Shown: positions 1 to 11,333 of the stretch, piece by piece
Position numbering within the stretch: the stretch's first letter is position 1
Layout: every line of letters begins with the position of its first letter
Source of the DNA: Phascolarctos cinereus
Lineage: Eukaryota > Chordata > Mammalia > Diprotodontia > Phascolarctidae
DNA length: 64,000 bases
Assembly (NCBI RefSeq): GCF_002099425.1
Contig: NW_018344159.1
Span: forward strand, 1,364,001 to 1,428,000
Direction of reading: 5' to 3'
Made by a program: the position numbers and the translations under genes
The notes under the pieces: model-generated
Seen by the model: the letters and a program-made list of their open reading frames with translations, nothing else
Databases searched by the model: none
Told to the model about the DNA's origin: nothing

Positions 1-228
1 AATTTTTTGTTCTTTATTCTCATCTAATAGAGATACAGTATTTAGAGCCATCTTGCCTCTGTGCTATAGCCTGAAGTGTAGTAACAGTCTTAGATACCAG
101 TGAGTGCAGAATAGTTGCTGAGGTAAGGAAGCAGGGCCTAAGTAACATAGGGTAAATGGGAGTTTGCCCTGGGATCCTGAAATATAGGGGGTGAAATTTC
201 TCCCCAGAGGGTATGCTTCTTTCCTGTG
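1..228. other. unassigned flank
   Basis: No gene, RNA or repeat family is recognised here. Open frames in this stretch lack domain-like composition. Confidence 0.5.
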
Positions 229-243
229 TAAAATACCATATTC

Positions 244-405
244 CAGGGCAGCTAGATGGCACAGTGGATAGAGCACCAGCTCTGGAGTCAGGAAGACCTG
301 AGTTCAAATTTGGCCTCAGACACATAACAGGTACTAGCTGTGTGACCCTGGGCAAGTTACTTAACCCCATTGCCTAACAAAGCAAAAACAAACAAACAAG
401 AATAA
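244..405 (+). mobile_element. marsupial tRNA-derived SINE, short form
   Basis: The copy starts with the tRNA-like head 'gggcagctagatggcacag', continues through 'gtgaccctgggcaagtta' and ends in an A-rich (aaac)n tail. A perfect 15-base target duplication, 'taaaataccatattc', flanks it at 229-243 and 406-420. This is a complete, fairly young insertion of the family seen throughout the window. Such SINEs are thought to be moved by RTE-clade LINEs. I do not assign a Repbase name. Confidence 0.93.
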
Positions 406-420
406 TAAAATACCATATTC

Positions 421-1684
421 ACAGTTCATCGAACCTCCTCTGCCAGCCCTCCACACCATATGGGATATCACCACTACCAGGATCCCCATCACAGTAGCAC
501 CCATCTCCTGGGCTTACCCCTCCCTTAATCTCCACAAGGGCAAAGAACTGGATCTCTAGGGGATGGACCTCCCAGGGAAAATTGTCTTACAATCAAATCT
601 GTCCTCTGCAGTACCAAGATCCCAGTCTCCTCTATTGTTTTTGTGCCATGTGAAAGAATTATGGGTTACATCTCTGGTGGGAAGGCTAATTTTTCAAGTG
701 TTCTGTTGCCAAGAATTGGGGGAGTATGGGGCAAGAGTTAGAGACTCAGAGGCAGGAGCAGAGAGAAAAGAGTTAGTCCTTTGGGGATGGGAATGGGGAT
801 GGGGCAGGGAAGAGTAAGCTTTTGGAGAGAAGCACCCATTGAGCATGAACCATGAGAAGGAAACCCAGGAAGACAAGAATATTCAGGGATTGGATAATCA
901 GCTACAGAGCATTTGAGGGTGGTGGGCCGGGCCAAGGCAGTTGAAATACATTCAAGGGCAAGTTTTTGGCTTTAATCAATGGGGAAAAGGGAGGTGTGAG
1001 CAGAGAAAGGGTGGATAGGAAACAGATTTTAATTTCAAACTTTTGAGAGGTTATTATAAACAACTGTGAGAAAAGGTTGTTTTAAAATGTGTTTAATGTA
1101 GCTATTCACTCATTGGCAATACTCAGGATTTCCTATAAATATCACTTACATCTTATGGAATGGAACTGTAATATGTAATGTGTAAGGCAAAGAGGCGAAG
1201 AGCAAGGAGGAAAACTTGGAAAGCAAAGACTTGGCATGATGAATTCTGGGAATCTGAACTCTCTATTCTTTTTGGAACTAATGGTGAACAATTGCCTTTT
1301 GAATGGATATGATCTTAATAATGTACATTTTTGCTTTGGTGTTTTGGCTATTGAATGTGCTCTCTGGAGAGCTGTTCAAAGCACTTTAAAAGAGCAGCTG
1401 CCAATTTCTTCTTTTTCTAATTAGTATAAAGTCATCTCATTCCTGCCAAAGCCCTAGGCTATATCTACACTGGCAAAGTGAAGGGAAGGGTTGAGGCAGT
1501 TATCTCCTGTGAGGAAAAAATAGGTGGGTTTTCCTCAGAATTATTGGTATTAGTATATACATTAATCAAATCATTAGGACAATTGCTTCTTCTTTCATTT
1601 TGTCCCTGAAGATGCTGCCTAAGTTCAACATTTTTCTCTGTGTCCATGTCCATGCCTAAACATATGTCTGAATCTTCACCTGTT
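421..1684. other. unassigned intergenic stretch
   Basis: No exon, RNA gene or named repeat is recognised. The open frames at 563-817 and 694-935 are short, overlap on both strands and have no domain-like composition. Confidence 0.4.
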
Positions 1685-2410
1685 TTTCTTTTCCTTTCCT
1701 CCTATTTTGAAGAAGTCCATCTCCTTGCCAAGGCCCTCGACTTATGCCATCCAGCCCATCCTTTCCTATCCTCTCTAAGAGTTTACTCTCATCAATCACC
1801 TCCTTTCACTTATCTTCAAGAGTTCCCTCTCTACAGGTTTCTTATCTCTTTCCTTACAAACATAGTGAAGTCTTCTTGTCCTTAAAATACTTTCCTTGAC
1901 CTTCTGACCAACCCAAGCTACCCTACTTTCATAGGATGACAAATCAAGAGCTAGAAGGGATCCTAGAGGTCATCTAAACCAACCACCTTACTTTACATAT
2001 GAGAAATCTGAAACCCTCTTGAGAATCTGAGTAACTCATTCAAGGTCATATAGATAGCAAACATCAGCAGTATGGTTTGAATGAAGGTCCTCTGATTGCA
2101 GAATCACTGGTATTTCTACTGCACCACATTTCTTCCTTTTTCTTGCCAATTCCCAAGAAAATAGAATCTCAATTTCTTGAGATCTGGCTTCCAACTCCAC
2201 TAAAACTGCCCTTTTCAAAGTCACCTATGGGTTTTAATTACCATCTCCAATAGACTTTTCTCATTCCCCAACCTCTTTGGTCTTTCCAAAGCTTTGGACA
2301 CCATTAATCACCTAGAAGGTGGCTCTGGATATACTCTTTTTTCTTCTTCTGTGACATTGCTCTCTCTTGCTTCTTATGACCTCTCTAACTTCTCCTTTTA
2401 ACCCTCTGTT
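1685..2410 (+). mobile_element. L2 LINE, reverse transcriptase region, sense
   Basis: The text follows the L2 ORF2 reverse-transcriptase region: a pyrimidine-rich stretch with 'cttacaaacatagtgaag' and 'tccttaaaatactttcctt', then 'aaactgcccttttcaaag', then 'gctttggacaccattaat', the degenerate counterpart of the conserved A-F-D-T-V-D-H motif. It carries many stops and is a dead fossil LINE. A reverse CORE-SINE interrupts it near 1933-2135. It abuts an L2 in the opposite orientation at 2411. Confidence 0.7.
1933..2135 (-). mobile_element. CORE-SINE (MIR/Mar-1 type), reverse
   Basis: Read on the minus strand this has the CORE-SINE order: degenerate tRNA head, then the complements of 'tttgaatgaaggtcctctg' and 'caaggtcatatag', then the conserved core, ending at the complement of 'agctagaagggatcctagag'. 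It is heavily diverged and inserted in the L2 copy around it. Confidence 0.75.
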
Positions 2411-2451
2411 CAACTAATACACATTTATTAAGTGCCTATTGTGTGCCAGGC

Positions 2452-2697
2452 GGACAGATAGGTGGCACAATGGATAGAGCACTGGCCCTGGAATCAGGAG
2501 GACCTGAGTTCAAATCTGGCCTCAGACTCTTACTAGCTATGGGACCCTGGGCAAGTCACTTGATCCTGTTTGCTTCGGTGTTCTCATCTGTAAAATGAAC
2601 TGGAGAAGGAAATGGTAAAACCCTCCAGCATCTTTGTCAAGAAAACCTCAAATGGGGTCACAAAGAGTTGGACATGACTGACTGACTACACAACAAA
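2452..2697 (+). mobile_element. marsupial SINE, long form with RTE-type tail
   Basis: The tRNA-like head 'ggtggcacaatggatagag' is followed by 'tgggcaagtcacttgatcc', 'tgtaaaatgaactggagaag' and the tail 'cacaaagagttggacatgac', then an A-rich end. The tail is nearly the same as the 3' end of the RTE fragment about 300 bases downstream. A short target duplication, 'tgtgcca', is visible at 2442-2448 and 2703-2709, splitting the L2 phrase 'gtgtgccaggcact'. Confidence 0.88.
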
Positions 2698-2794
2698 AAA
2701 AATGTGCCAAGTACTGAAAGGACAAAGACAAGAATGAAACAATCTCATTCAGAAAGCAGTTACATTTAATAGGGAAGACAATAAATATATTTGT

Positions 2795-3064
2795 AATATA
2801 TACAGGCCCTCCTGGATCGCTGCTTTGTTGTGGCAGACGGGCTTGCATAGCTCAATGAAACTGTGAGCTATGCTGTTCAGGGTTATCCAAGACAGGTCAT
2901 ATCCAAGAGAGTTCTGACAAAAGGTGATCCACTGGAGAAGAAAATGGCAAACCTCTGTAATATCTGTGCCAAGAAAACTCCACAGACACAAAAGAGATTG
3001 AATGCTATGGTCCACAGAGTCACAAAGAGTCAGACATGACTGAATGACTGAACAACAGCAACAG
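2795..3064 (+). mobile_element. BovB/RTE-clade LINE 3' fragment
   Basis: The sequence follows the 3' part of BovB/RTE ORF2: 'ttgtggcagacgggcttgca', 'ttcagggttatccaagacag', 'aaaggtgatccactggagaa' and 'ggcaaacctctgtaatatc'. It ends in 'agtcagacatgactgaatga' with an (aac)n tail. It is 5'-truncated, as most RTE copies are, and inserted in the reverse L2. It could be called a SINE tail, but the upstream coding-like part favours a LINE. Confidence 0.75.
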
Positions 3065-4007
3065 ATGTATACAACATAGGTATAAAGTGAATCAATAAGA
3101 ATACATACAAATTAGTTAAATACAAGGTAGTTTGGGAGGGAAGGTAATAGCAGTTGGAGTAATTCAAGTAGAAGATGGTGCTTGGACTGCCTTTTAAAGA
3201 GAGGGTATCTATCAGGAGGAGGTAAAGAAGAAAATGCACTCCAAGCATGTGGGATGGCCAATGTACAGGAGTAGAGACTGAAGATGAAGTGGCACATGTG
3301 AGGAATAAAGAGAAGGTTAGTTTGGCTGAATTGCCAAGTATGGAATAGGGGAGAGGGATGATATTCACTGGGGTTGGAAAGGTAGGCTGAGGCCAGGTTG
3401 GAAAAGCAAACAAGGAAGTTTATATTTTATCCTAGAGGCAATAGGAAGCTACTATAGTTGAGTAGGGTAGTAACACAGTCAGATGTGCTCTTAAGTAAAA
3501 TTGTTTTGGTAGAAATATGTAGGATAAACTGGAGTGAGGAGAGATTGAAAGCAAGAGGCCCAAATAGGGGGTTGTTGCAATAATCTAAGTGAGATGTGAT
3601 GAGGTTCTGAACTAAGGTGTTAAGTGAACGAGCAGGAAAGTTTGGATGTAAGATATTTGTGAAGATAGAAATAGCAGCATTTGGAAACCAGTTGCATATG
3701 TGAGTTGAAGGAGAATGGCGGGGGGGTGGAGGAGGCAGGGTTCAGGGTAATGTGGAGGTTACAAATCTGAAAGACTAGAAGGATGGTGGTGATCTCAACA
3801 GAAATAGAGAAGTTTGGAAGACGGATAGAATGAGTTTAGTTCTGGACATGCAGAACTTAAGATGTCTCCAGGACATTCAATTTGAAATGTCCCATTGCCA
3901 GTTATTAAGGGCTTAACTATACACAAAACACTGTGTTAAGCACTGGGGGATAAATATAGAAAAGTAAAACATTCCCTTAAAGAGGGTGGAACTCTCAAGA
4001 ACTCATG

Positions 4008-4110
4008 TTCTAAATGACTTACCCAAAGTCACAGAGGTTATAAGCAGTAGAGAACCCAGGTCCCCTAACTCCAGATCCAGATCAGCATCACTCAACAGAA
4101 GCTGGGAGTC
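4008..4110 (-). mobile_element. CORE-SINE fragment, reverse
   Basis: The plus-strand text 'aatgacttacccaaagtcac' followed by 'gaacccaggtcccctaact' is the complement of the tRNA-derived part of a CORE-SINE. The element is partial and diverged. Confidence 0.6.
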
Positions 4111-4577
4111 CTCTATGGAGAGATGATAATTAAACTCATGAGAGCTCATGAGGTTACTGAGACAGCATAGAGGGAGAAAAGAAGAATGCTTAGGACAGAA
4201 ATGTAAGGAACTCCTACCATAAGGGCATGTGATGTGGTTATGAAGTAGCAAAAGAATTTGAGGAGGGGGGTCAGACCAGTAGGAGATGAAGGAGCAAAGA
4301 ATAGTGTTACTAACCCCACAGAGCAAAGAACATCCAGGAGGAAAGAGTGGTCAATAGTGTCAAATGTAGCAGATATGTTGAGAAAGATAAGGAATGAGAA
4401 AAGACCATCAGATTTGGCAATTAAGACACTGCTGGTAACTGTAGAAAGAGCAATTTGGGTTGAGTGATGAGATCAGAATCCATACTGTAAAGGGTTGAGG
4501 ACTGAGTGAGAGGAGAGAAAGTAGAGGCATCAAGTATCACAGCTTTTTTTCCAAAGAGTTTGGCTGAGAACTTGTGA

Positions 4578-5992
4578 GAAAAAAATAATAATAAAATTCA
4601 TCTGGAAGAACAAATATCAAAAGAATTAATGAAAAAATGCAAAGGAAGGTGATCTAGCCATACCAGATTTCAAACTATATTATGAAGTGGTAGTCATCAA
4701 AACTATCTGGTACTGGCTAAGAAATAAAGTGCTAAATCAGTGAAACAGATTAGGTACACAAGACCCAGTAGTATATGACCATAGTAATTTAGGGTTTCAT
4801 AAACCCAAAGACCCAAAGATTCTTTTGCCACAAGAACCCACCATTTGACAAAAATTTCTGGGAAAACTGAAAAGCAGTTTGGCAGAAACTAGGTATAGAC
4901 CAACATCTCACACCACATACCAAGATAAGGTCAAAATGGGTACATGATTTAGACATAAAGGATGCTATCACAAGCAAAATAGGGGAGCATGGAAAAATTG
5001 CCAGTCAGATCTATGGAAAAGAGAAGAGTTTGTGACCAAACAAGAAACAGAGAAGATCACAGGAGGGAAATGGACAATTTTGATTGCATAAAATTTTAGA
5101 AAAGCTTTTGTACAAACAAAAACACCAAAATAAGAAGAAAAGCAGGAAACTGGGAGAAGTTTCGCCAGTTTCTCTAATAAAGATTTAGCTTCTCATGTAT
5201 ATAAGGAACTGACTCAAATTCATAAAAATGGATGCCAATCCCAATTAATAAATAATCAAAGAATATGAACAGTCAGCTTTCAGAAGAAATAAATGAAAGC
5301 TATCAATAGTCATATGGAAAATGCTTTAAGTCAGTAATAGAAAAATGTACATTAAAATAACTCTGAGGCACTACCTCACACCTATCAGATTGACTAACAT
5401 GATAGAAAAGGAAAATTACAAATGCTGGAGGAGATGGGGGGAAAAAAGGTACACTAATGCACTCTTGGTGAAGCTGTGAATTGAACCAGTCAGGCAAACA
5501 ATTTGAAACTATGCCCAAAGGGCTATAAAACTGTGTATACCCTCTGACCCAGAAATACTGCTTCTAGGGAAAAAATGCCAAGGTCTCCTACGGCATCCTG
5601 GGCCAACTCCAGTCATCCTGATGAATATCTGGCCGCTGGACCCAGGTGATTCTGGAGGAGAAAATGAGGCTGGTGACTTTGCACATCCCTGCCTTACTTA
5701 AATCCAATTCACTTGCAAGTCATGGCATCATCTTCCTGATGTCATGTCCTCTTTGAGAACGAAGGACAAACCGCATATGTAACCACATACAGCTGCTTGT
5801 AGATATATACCCCAAAGAAATCAAAGAAAAAAGGGAAAGGGCCCATGTTTGCAAAAAATATTTATAGCAGCTCTTTTTGTGGTGGCAAAGAATTAGAAAC
5901 CGAGGAATTTCCCATCTATTGGGGATGGCTGAATAAGTTGTGGTATATGATTGCAATGGAATATTATTGTGCTTCAAGAAATGATGAAGGGT
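4578..5992 (+). mobile_element. L1 LINE, ORF2 end and 3' UTR (5'-truncated)
   Basis: This matches the L1 3' region also seen at 41292-43200, base for base over long stretches: 'aaattcatctggaagaac', 'ttaatgaaaaaatgcaaagg', 'gaagtggtagtcatcaaaac', 'ctacctcacacctatcagat', 'atttatagcagctctttttg'. It is 5'-truncated and full of stops. A separate SINE-like element with its own target duplication interrupts it at 5568-5792. The ERV fossil begins where it stops. Confidence 0.9.
5568..5792 (+). mobile_element. unnamed SINE-like element inserted in L1
   Basis: About 225 bases interrupt the L1 3' UTR between 'ctgcttctag' (5558-5567) and 'ctgcttgtag' (5793-5802), a 10-base target duplication with one difference. 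The body ('gcatcctgggcc', 'ccagtcatcctgatgaatat', 'gaggctggtgactttgcac', 'cttcctgatgtcatgtcc', 'aacgaaggacaaacc') recurs at 53569-53760. I know this text as a dispersed marsupial repeat but cannot name it. It has no open frame of note. Confidence 0.8.
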
Positions 5993-5994
5993 AT

Positions 5995-7026
5995 TGACAT
6001 TTGTGCTGAGTCAGTCTAAGTAACTCCATTTAAAAAACCTAATTTAGACTTTGAGTACATGGCTGCTAGCTTACATGAGATGATGATGCGCATGCTCACT
6101 TACCCCATCTTCTCATTGAAACATATACCAACCAAAACATTTAGGGAATAGCTGAGGTGGTACTAACCTTATCTCTTCACTGAAATATGGAAGAATTAGG
6201 ATTGTCTTTCCCTTACGTGAGAGTTGTTTACTCCTGCCTATAAGCAGTATTAAATTTGAATCATGGCCAGTCACACTACTACTGCTAATTGCGTTGGTAT
6301 GCTGAATAAACTCCTTTTTATCATTTTTTCCCTGAGTTTCTTTTTTTAATTATGGTGAGGCCCATATAAAGAAATCCTTTTAGCGATTTGGCAAGCTAGC
6401 CAAGAGTGGCCTTTCACTCACATGACTATCACTGAGGGAGCCTATTCCATCCTTCAGCTGGCACTTGGCTTTGTCCAATCATGAGTTGGTTAGTCATCTG
6501 TGAAGTGGTTGGATAATTAAACCCCCCAAACTCAGAAAGGATAAGGAGAAATAGGTCTTAAACTCAAAATTAATTCTCTCTCATTGTGCACAAAGAAAGA
6601 AAAGGGAGTATGTGGAAATGCGAGAAGGGTGAGTACTGGTCCTTGCCCAATATTAGATTGCCAAGAAATAGAATGGCAAAGGGATACATGTATCAATATA
6701 GGATTGGCACAGAGTAAGCCTCCTGCCAATTCCCCAGTAGGTAAGTTATTAAAAGCTTGGGATAAAGCTTGGGATAAGGTAAAGCTGCACATGCACCCAA
6801 AGACGTCCATAGCCCAAGTGATAAAACTCAGTTCACGTTGGAATCAGTACTTAGATAATTGTGGGAAACAAATTTGGCCAGGTAAATATGGGACCTTTGA
6901 TTGTCAGCTATACTTGTTAAAAACCAGACCTGAAGAACTAGAACCTAGGGGAAAAAAAATTGTTGGTGCAGTGGGACAGGATTTTCAAATTGAAACTGTT
7001 CCTCAAAAATCTGGATTTTTCAAAGA

Positions 7027-7087
<61 letters not shown>

Positions 7088-7400
7088 CGCATGGCATTCC
7101 TAAGAAACCACTTTTGTAGGGAATAATTGGAGGAAGAGGAACTTAAAAAGGAAAAGGACAAAGAACTGGAAAGGGAGATTTAGAGCAATAAGGGGAAGGG
7201 GGCCAGTGTGCTTTACTTTAACAGGGGGCACTTGAGAGGGATTGCAGGAAACACAATTGAGATAAAACCTCCAGCAGAGGATGATATCTCCCAAGTTATG
7301 CAAAGGGCATCCTGCTGAAGAACCACATATCACATAGAACCCCTTCCCTACCTTTGCTTTGGCACCCACAATCCTTACAAACATCAAACCCAGCTGTCAG
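5995..7400 (+). mobile_element. fossil endogenous retrovirus: LTR and gag
   Basis: An LTR-like segment (about 5995-6380) carries a polyadenylation signal in the context 'gctgaataaactcc', typical of class I (gamma-like) ERV LTRs. A leader and a gag-like frame follow (about 6584-7020). Its matrix-like part has the W-P-x-x-G-T-F signature, and a charged, coiled-coil-like stretch comes after it. A (GA)n microsatellite lies inside the gag region. No pol, env or second LTR is recognised here. The copy is incomplete and broken, an old fossil. Class I is my best assignment; the LTR ends are approximate. Confidence 0.65.
7027..7090. repeat. (GA)n microsatellite
   Basis: An almost pure GA run with one small interruption near its right end. 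It lies inside the fossil gag region. Confidence 0.95.
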
Positions 7401-7794
7401 TAATATTAAACAGGGATTTGCTCTCACTGACTTTTGATTAGACTTTCAGTAGAAGATGAGGAGGAAAACTGAGTTTCTTTTTCTTTGCCTTCACAACTCT
7501 GGTCAGGTTGGAAACTAAAGAGGTAAAGATAGGTAAGAAGAGGGGAATTTTTTCCCCTTCTTCCTTGGTTTTAAGAAATTTATCACCTTATAAATTAGAA
7601 AGAAAAGTTTGTAAATGAAATGTAATCTTTAATGTAAATTTCCAAATTATGGCTTAAAGATTTTCTAACTGCTGAAAAAGCATAACAGTTAATTGGTATC
7701 GTATAAAGATAATTGTGGAAAATCAGAACTTAATGTGAAATAAATTTGCTACTTGGCATTAAAGCAATATGTTTAGGAAAGTGTATGGAACAGA

Positions 7795-8030
7795 AAAAGC
7801 TGAGTTCAAACCCAGTCTCAGAACTTCATTAACTGTGTGACCTCTTATAGATGAGGAAGTAACTTCACCTCTCTTTACTTGTTTCCTCATCTATAAAAAG
7901 TGTAATGATGGCATTTACCTCCCAGAGTTGTTATACAGATCAAATAATATAATAATTGAAATGTGCTTAGCACAATGCCTGGCACATGATAAGCACTATA
8001 TATAAAATCTTAGCTACTATTATTTTCATT
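7795..8030 (+). mobile_element. MIR/CORE-SINE
   Basis: The phrases 'gctgagttcaaacccagtct', 'tttcctcatctataaaaag', 'gcttagcacaatgcctggca' and 'agctactattatt' are in the usual MIR sense order. It is diverged but covers most of the family length. Confidence 0.8.
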
Positions 8031-9942
8031 GAGTGTGAGTACTCTACAGTGGGTTTTCAATGTGACTAATATAGAATATCAAATTTATATATGGTGGCTT
8101 TCTATATGAGAGTATTTTAAATGGCATTCAAATGAATGAATATTATTTTATTGGCAAAAAAGTCTGCATTATATTTTTAAAATCCCTTATATTGTTTACG
8201 TACTGTTACAAATGGATGTCTGTGTCTAGGAAAGTTGAGAGGATGACCTTGCATAGGCAAAGGTAAGATCCTCTTGACTCAGTTTCTCTATTGTGCTTTC
8301 TGAACAGGAAATATTCCCACCTGGTTCATTCTGAGGCTAGCTTTGTACCCTATAAATAATTTGGAACCTTGCTAAATGATTGGTTGTTAAATAACTCATG
8401 TCTGGAACCAACAGAACTAAGGAACTTTTTCCCTGTTATGGCTTATGTCAGATCTGCCTGCTTCTTGAAGGGACAGTTTTAATATCATTATAACCATTTC
8501 CCTCCATTTTTCCTTTTACAGCAAATTTTTATAATCAGCGTAGGAAGTTTTGTTGTTGGAAGTTTTAGAAGTTGTAATACTAAATCTGTTAATAGATTAA
8601 TGCTAAAACATCTGAGTTACTATAACAGGACACAAATATGAAAGATCTTTCCATTTTTAATCTGATTTTGGGGTAAACTATATATCCTAAGCAACTAGAT
8701 AAATGATTTTTTGGACTTGCCAAACCCTTGTTAATAGATACTTGTTTATGTATAAGATTAGGTCCATTCTTTCAGGATGATATGAGGATAATATATATGT
8801 CCTTAGAAGAGGGGGATAAGACAAAAATGTGAAAGTGTTTTTTTTTAATTACTGGAGTAGTAAACTTTCAGAAATCAATGAGATTAGATTTTCTCTAAGA
8901 ACTAGGACATACAATACATATATATACATATATACACACATAGTATGTTTTAGTAATAAGTTCTTAAAATTGGATTAAGGATTTTACATACAAAATGGTA
9001 TTATAATTGTAAAGGATTTTAAAATCATTTTCCCTTTTCCTGTTTTGAAGTATCTGTGTGATATTGTTAAGACATAAAAGGGCTCATTTTACAAGTCAGG
9101 CCCTCATGGATCATTTTTCCATATTTAAAGATTCTTCTTTCAGCCTCTTGATGGCATTGTACATGTCAGGTACTGGGTTTGGGTAGAGATAGAAAGAGTA
9201 AGTCATATATAAAAACTGAAAAATCTCTTCAGTTTCAGGTGAATTTTGGGTTCTTAATTTGTTGTACTTGTTGCTCTGGTGTTAATAGAGGTAGATCCAT
9301 AAAGGTTTGAGTTAGTTTTCTACTGAAAAAGCAAATTAGGAGATTGTGCTAAATTGTGTTGAGTCTTGTTACTGGCAGATTTTAGCAGAATTACCTAGGA
9401 ATCCCTGCAAGTGACTTGGAATCAGAGAATCAGATCCACTCATAGGAGCCCCCTTCAGAGCTACCCTGAAACAAGGTCTATTCCAGAATGTCCAAGTGAA
9501 GATGTTTCCAGGGACCAGACATGGGATATCTGGGACTCAAGATGTAATGTGCTGATTAAGTGGATATTGGGGGTATGTTACCTGATTACAAGGAAAATTG
9601 ATGTTATTTAATATAAATGATCATTATTGTATTGCTTTAGCTTTCTGTTTCACAGTGTTTATGATTGCCTAGAAGACAGCTATGCCCTAATCCCTTTTAT
9701 TTATTATTTGGGATCAGGGCCATTCCTCCTGCAACTTTTTGGTCAACTGACAGTTTTCTGTTTATATTAACCCTACCTGACCAAAACTTGATTATGGAAT
9801 AATAATATTACATTCCTCAGGCGGAAGCCAAAGGGAAGTTTGGAGCTGCCCTAAATGATTTTGTTATTACTCTAGTTAACTGTATAAGAGAGGATTTCTA
9901 TGATACTGAGTTTTCTTGGTTATCTTGGTGCAGTTAAAAGAC
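8031..9942. other. unassigned AT-rich intergenic stretch
   Basis: I recognise no exon, RNA or repeat family here. Parts may be remains of old retroelements, but nothing can be assigned by eye. Confidence 0.4.
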
Positions 9943-9973
<31 letters not shown>

Positions 9974-9986
9974 TGTATGTATGTAT
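9943..9986. repeat. (ATGT)n microsatellite
   Basis: About eleven tandem copies of a four-base unit, essentially uninterrupted. Confidence 0.95.
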
Positions 9987-10124
9987 CTGATCTGGAGTAT
10001 AATAGATTAAAAACAAAAGTTGCTTCCCTGATCACTCTTAACTGAGAGAGTAGTCCTTGGTTTATACTTGCCAGCTTAGGTCCTTCCACCAAATACTGTT
10101 TACAAATAGTGAGTAGATGCATTT

Positions 10125-10900
10125 ATCCAAAGAAATGAAAAGCAGAAATTAGAGAAGTTATACAGATTATAAAAACATACCAGAAAATACAAAGGACTAA
10201 ATGAAATCTTTAGGTTTGAGTGGAATAAGATCTCAGCTGAAACCAAGAGAGAAACCCCAATCTCACCGAGGAGAAGTTATGCCTCTGAAGTCTTCAAGAA
10301 GGCAAACTGGAAATCAGGGCCATATTAAGGAGCTGGAGTCCCCTGCTGTCTGCAGCTTCTAAAATCTTTTCCTCTCCACTCCCTGCAACAGCCTCTCATA
10401 TCTCTCTTTCTTGAGGAGTCTCTGAAACTAAAAATGTCTTTCTCCCAAGAAATCCTTGCTCCAACTAAATCTCTTAAATGAATGCACTGTTGCCTCAGTA
10501 TTCTCACAACCAATCTGGAGTCATGTTTCCTTCTGCATATACAACTGCATGATAAATGTCCTAGGTTTGATTGGAAGCTCAGTTACAAAGGCATAACCTG
10601 TTTCTGGGACCACATGGTCCTAGCATACAGGTTTTAACAGATATTTTTATGCTATAGCAACTGAAATAGTTCATTCCAAAAATCTGTCCCAAGGCTTGAG
10701 TCCTTAAGGCAGGCAGCAGGTGGCAAACTCATTAGCAATTTCACTGAGAAAAGTTCTGCTCTGAATTTTGAAAGGTATAGCTCTGGAGCCTCCAAGCTCA
10801 TTATCATCTTTACTAACATATGTAGTAAGAAGATGAGTGAAGCTAGATGGGGTCGTCAGAATGTAGGGTCCAGTCCTTGGCTTAACAGCTTCACTTACCT
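10125..10900. other. unassigned intergenic stretch
   Basis: No gene or repeat family is recognised. Confidence 0.4.
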
Positions 10901-10902
10901 GT

Positions 10903-11090
10903 GGCAGCATGGTGCAGTGGACAAAGAGTCTGTCATCAAATCAGGAAGATGTTGGTTTGATACCTGCCTTAAGACATTTACTAACCATGTGACTCCAGTC
11001 ATGTCACTTGAGTTCTCTGAGACTCAGCTTCCTTATCTCTAAAATGGACTTGGTGCCCTATGAGGTCTGTTCCAGCACCATTGTATAATC
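10903..11090 (+). mobile_element. CORE-SINE (MIR/Mar-1 type)
   Basis: The head 'ggcagcatggtgcagtgga' is followed by 'atcaggaagatgttggtttg', 'catgtgactccagtcatgtc' and 'ctctaaaatggacttggtgc', then 'gaggtctgttccagcacc', as in full-length marsupial CORE-SINEs. Confidence 0.85.
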
Positions 11091-11333
11091 CTATTTTAAC
11101 AGTTCTCTAGAGGTAATTGGTTTCTGAGGACTAATTCACACTGTCCAAACTCATGAGTTTTTTTTAATCATAAATAAGTTAATTTATTAATTTATAATAA
11201 GAGATATACATATCATGAGGACTTACAGCTCCTAGCTGAGGATCCCAAGGAAACCTCATTCATAAGCAGCAGGTAGTTCGATATACATGAATTATAAGGC
11301 AAAAGTGGTAGATAATTTTAAGGGATATTTTTC

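Larger units (their letters stand above)
2411..4577 (-). mobile_element. L2 LINE, 3' end and ORF2 fragment, reverse
   Basis: Minus-strand L2. It starts with the complement of the L2 3' end ('cacatttattaagtgccta' on the plus strand) and runs up through the 3' part of ORF2. Plus-strand landmarks include 'gttgcaataatctaagtg', 'gttctggacatgcagaac', 'gataattaaactcatgag' and 'cagatttggcaattaag', the last being the complement of the L2 segment just before the reverse-transcriptase A-F-D motif. A SINE (2452-2697) and a BovB/RTE fragment (about 2795-3064) interrupt it. A partial second L2 3'-end-like piece and a CORE-SINE fragment lie at 3898-4110. It is decayed and non-coding. Confidence 0.75.

Noticed and set aside
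3030-3413. 127-codon open frame, minus strand
   Set aside because: It lies in the reverse L2 copy and in the RTE tail, and its frame does not follow L2 ORF2.
6584-7126. 180-codon open frame as a host gene
   Set aside because: Its content is gag-like and it lies behind an ERV LTR, so it belongs to the fossil ERV; its right part is a (GA)n run.
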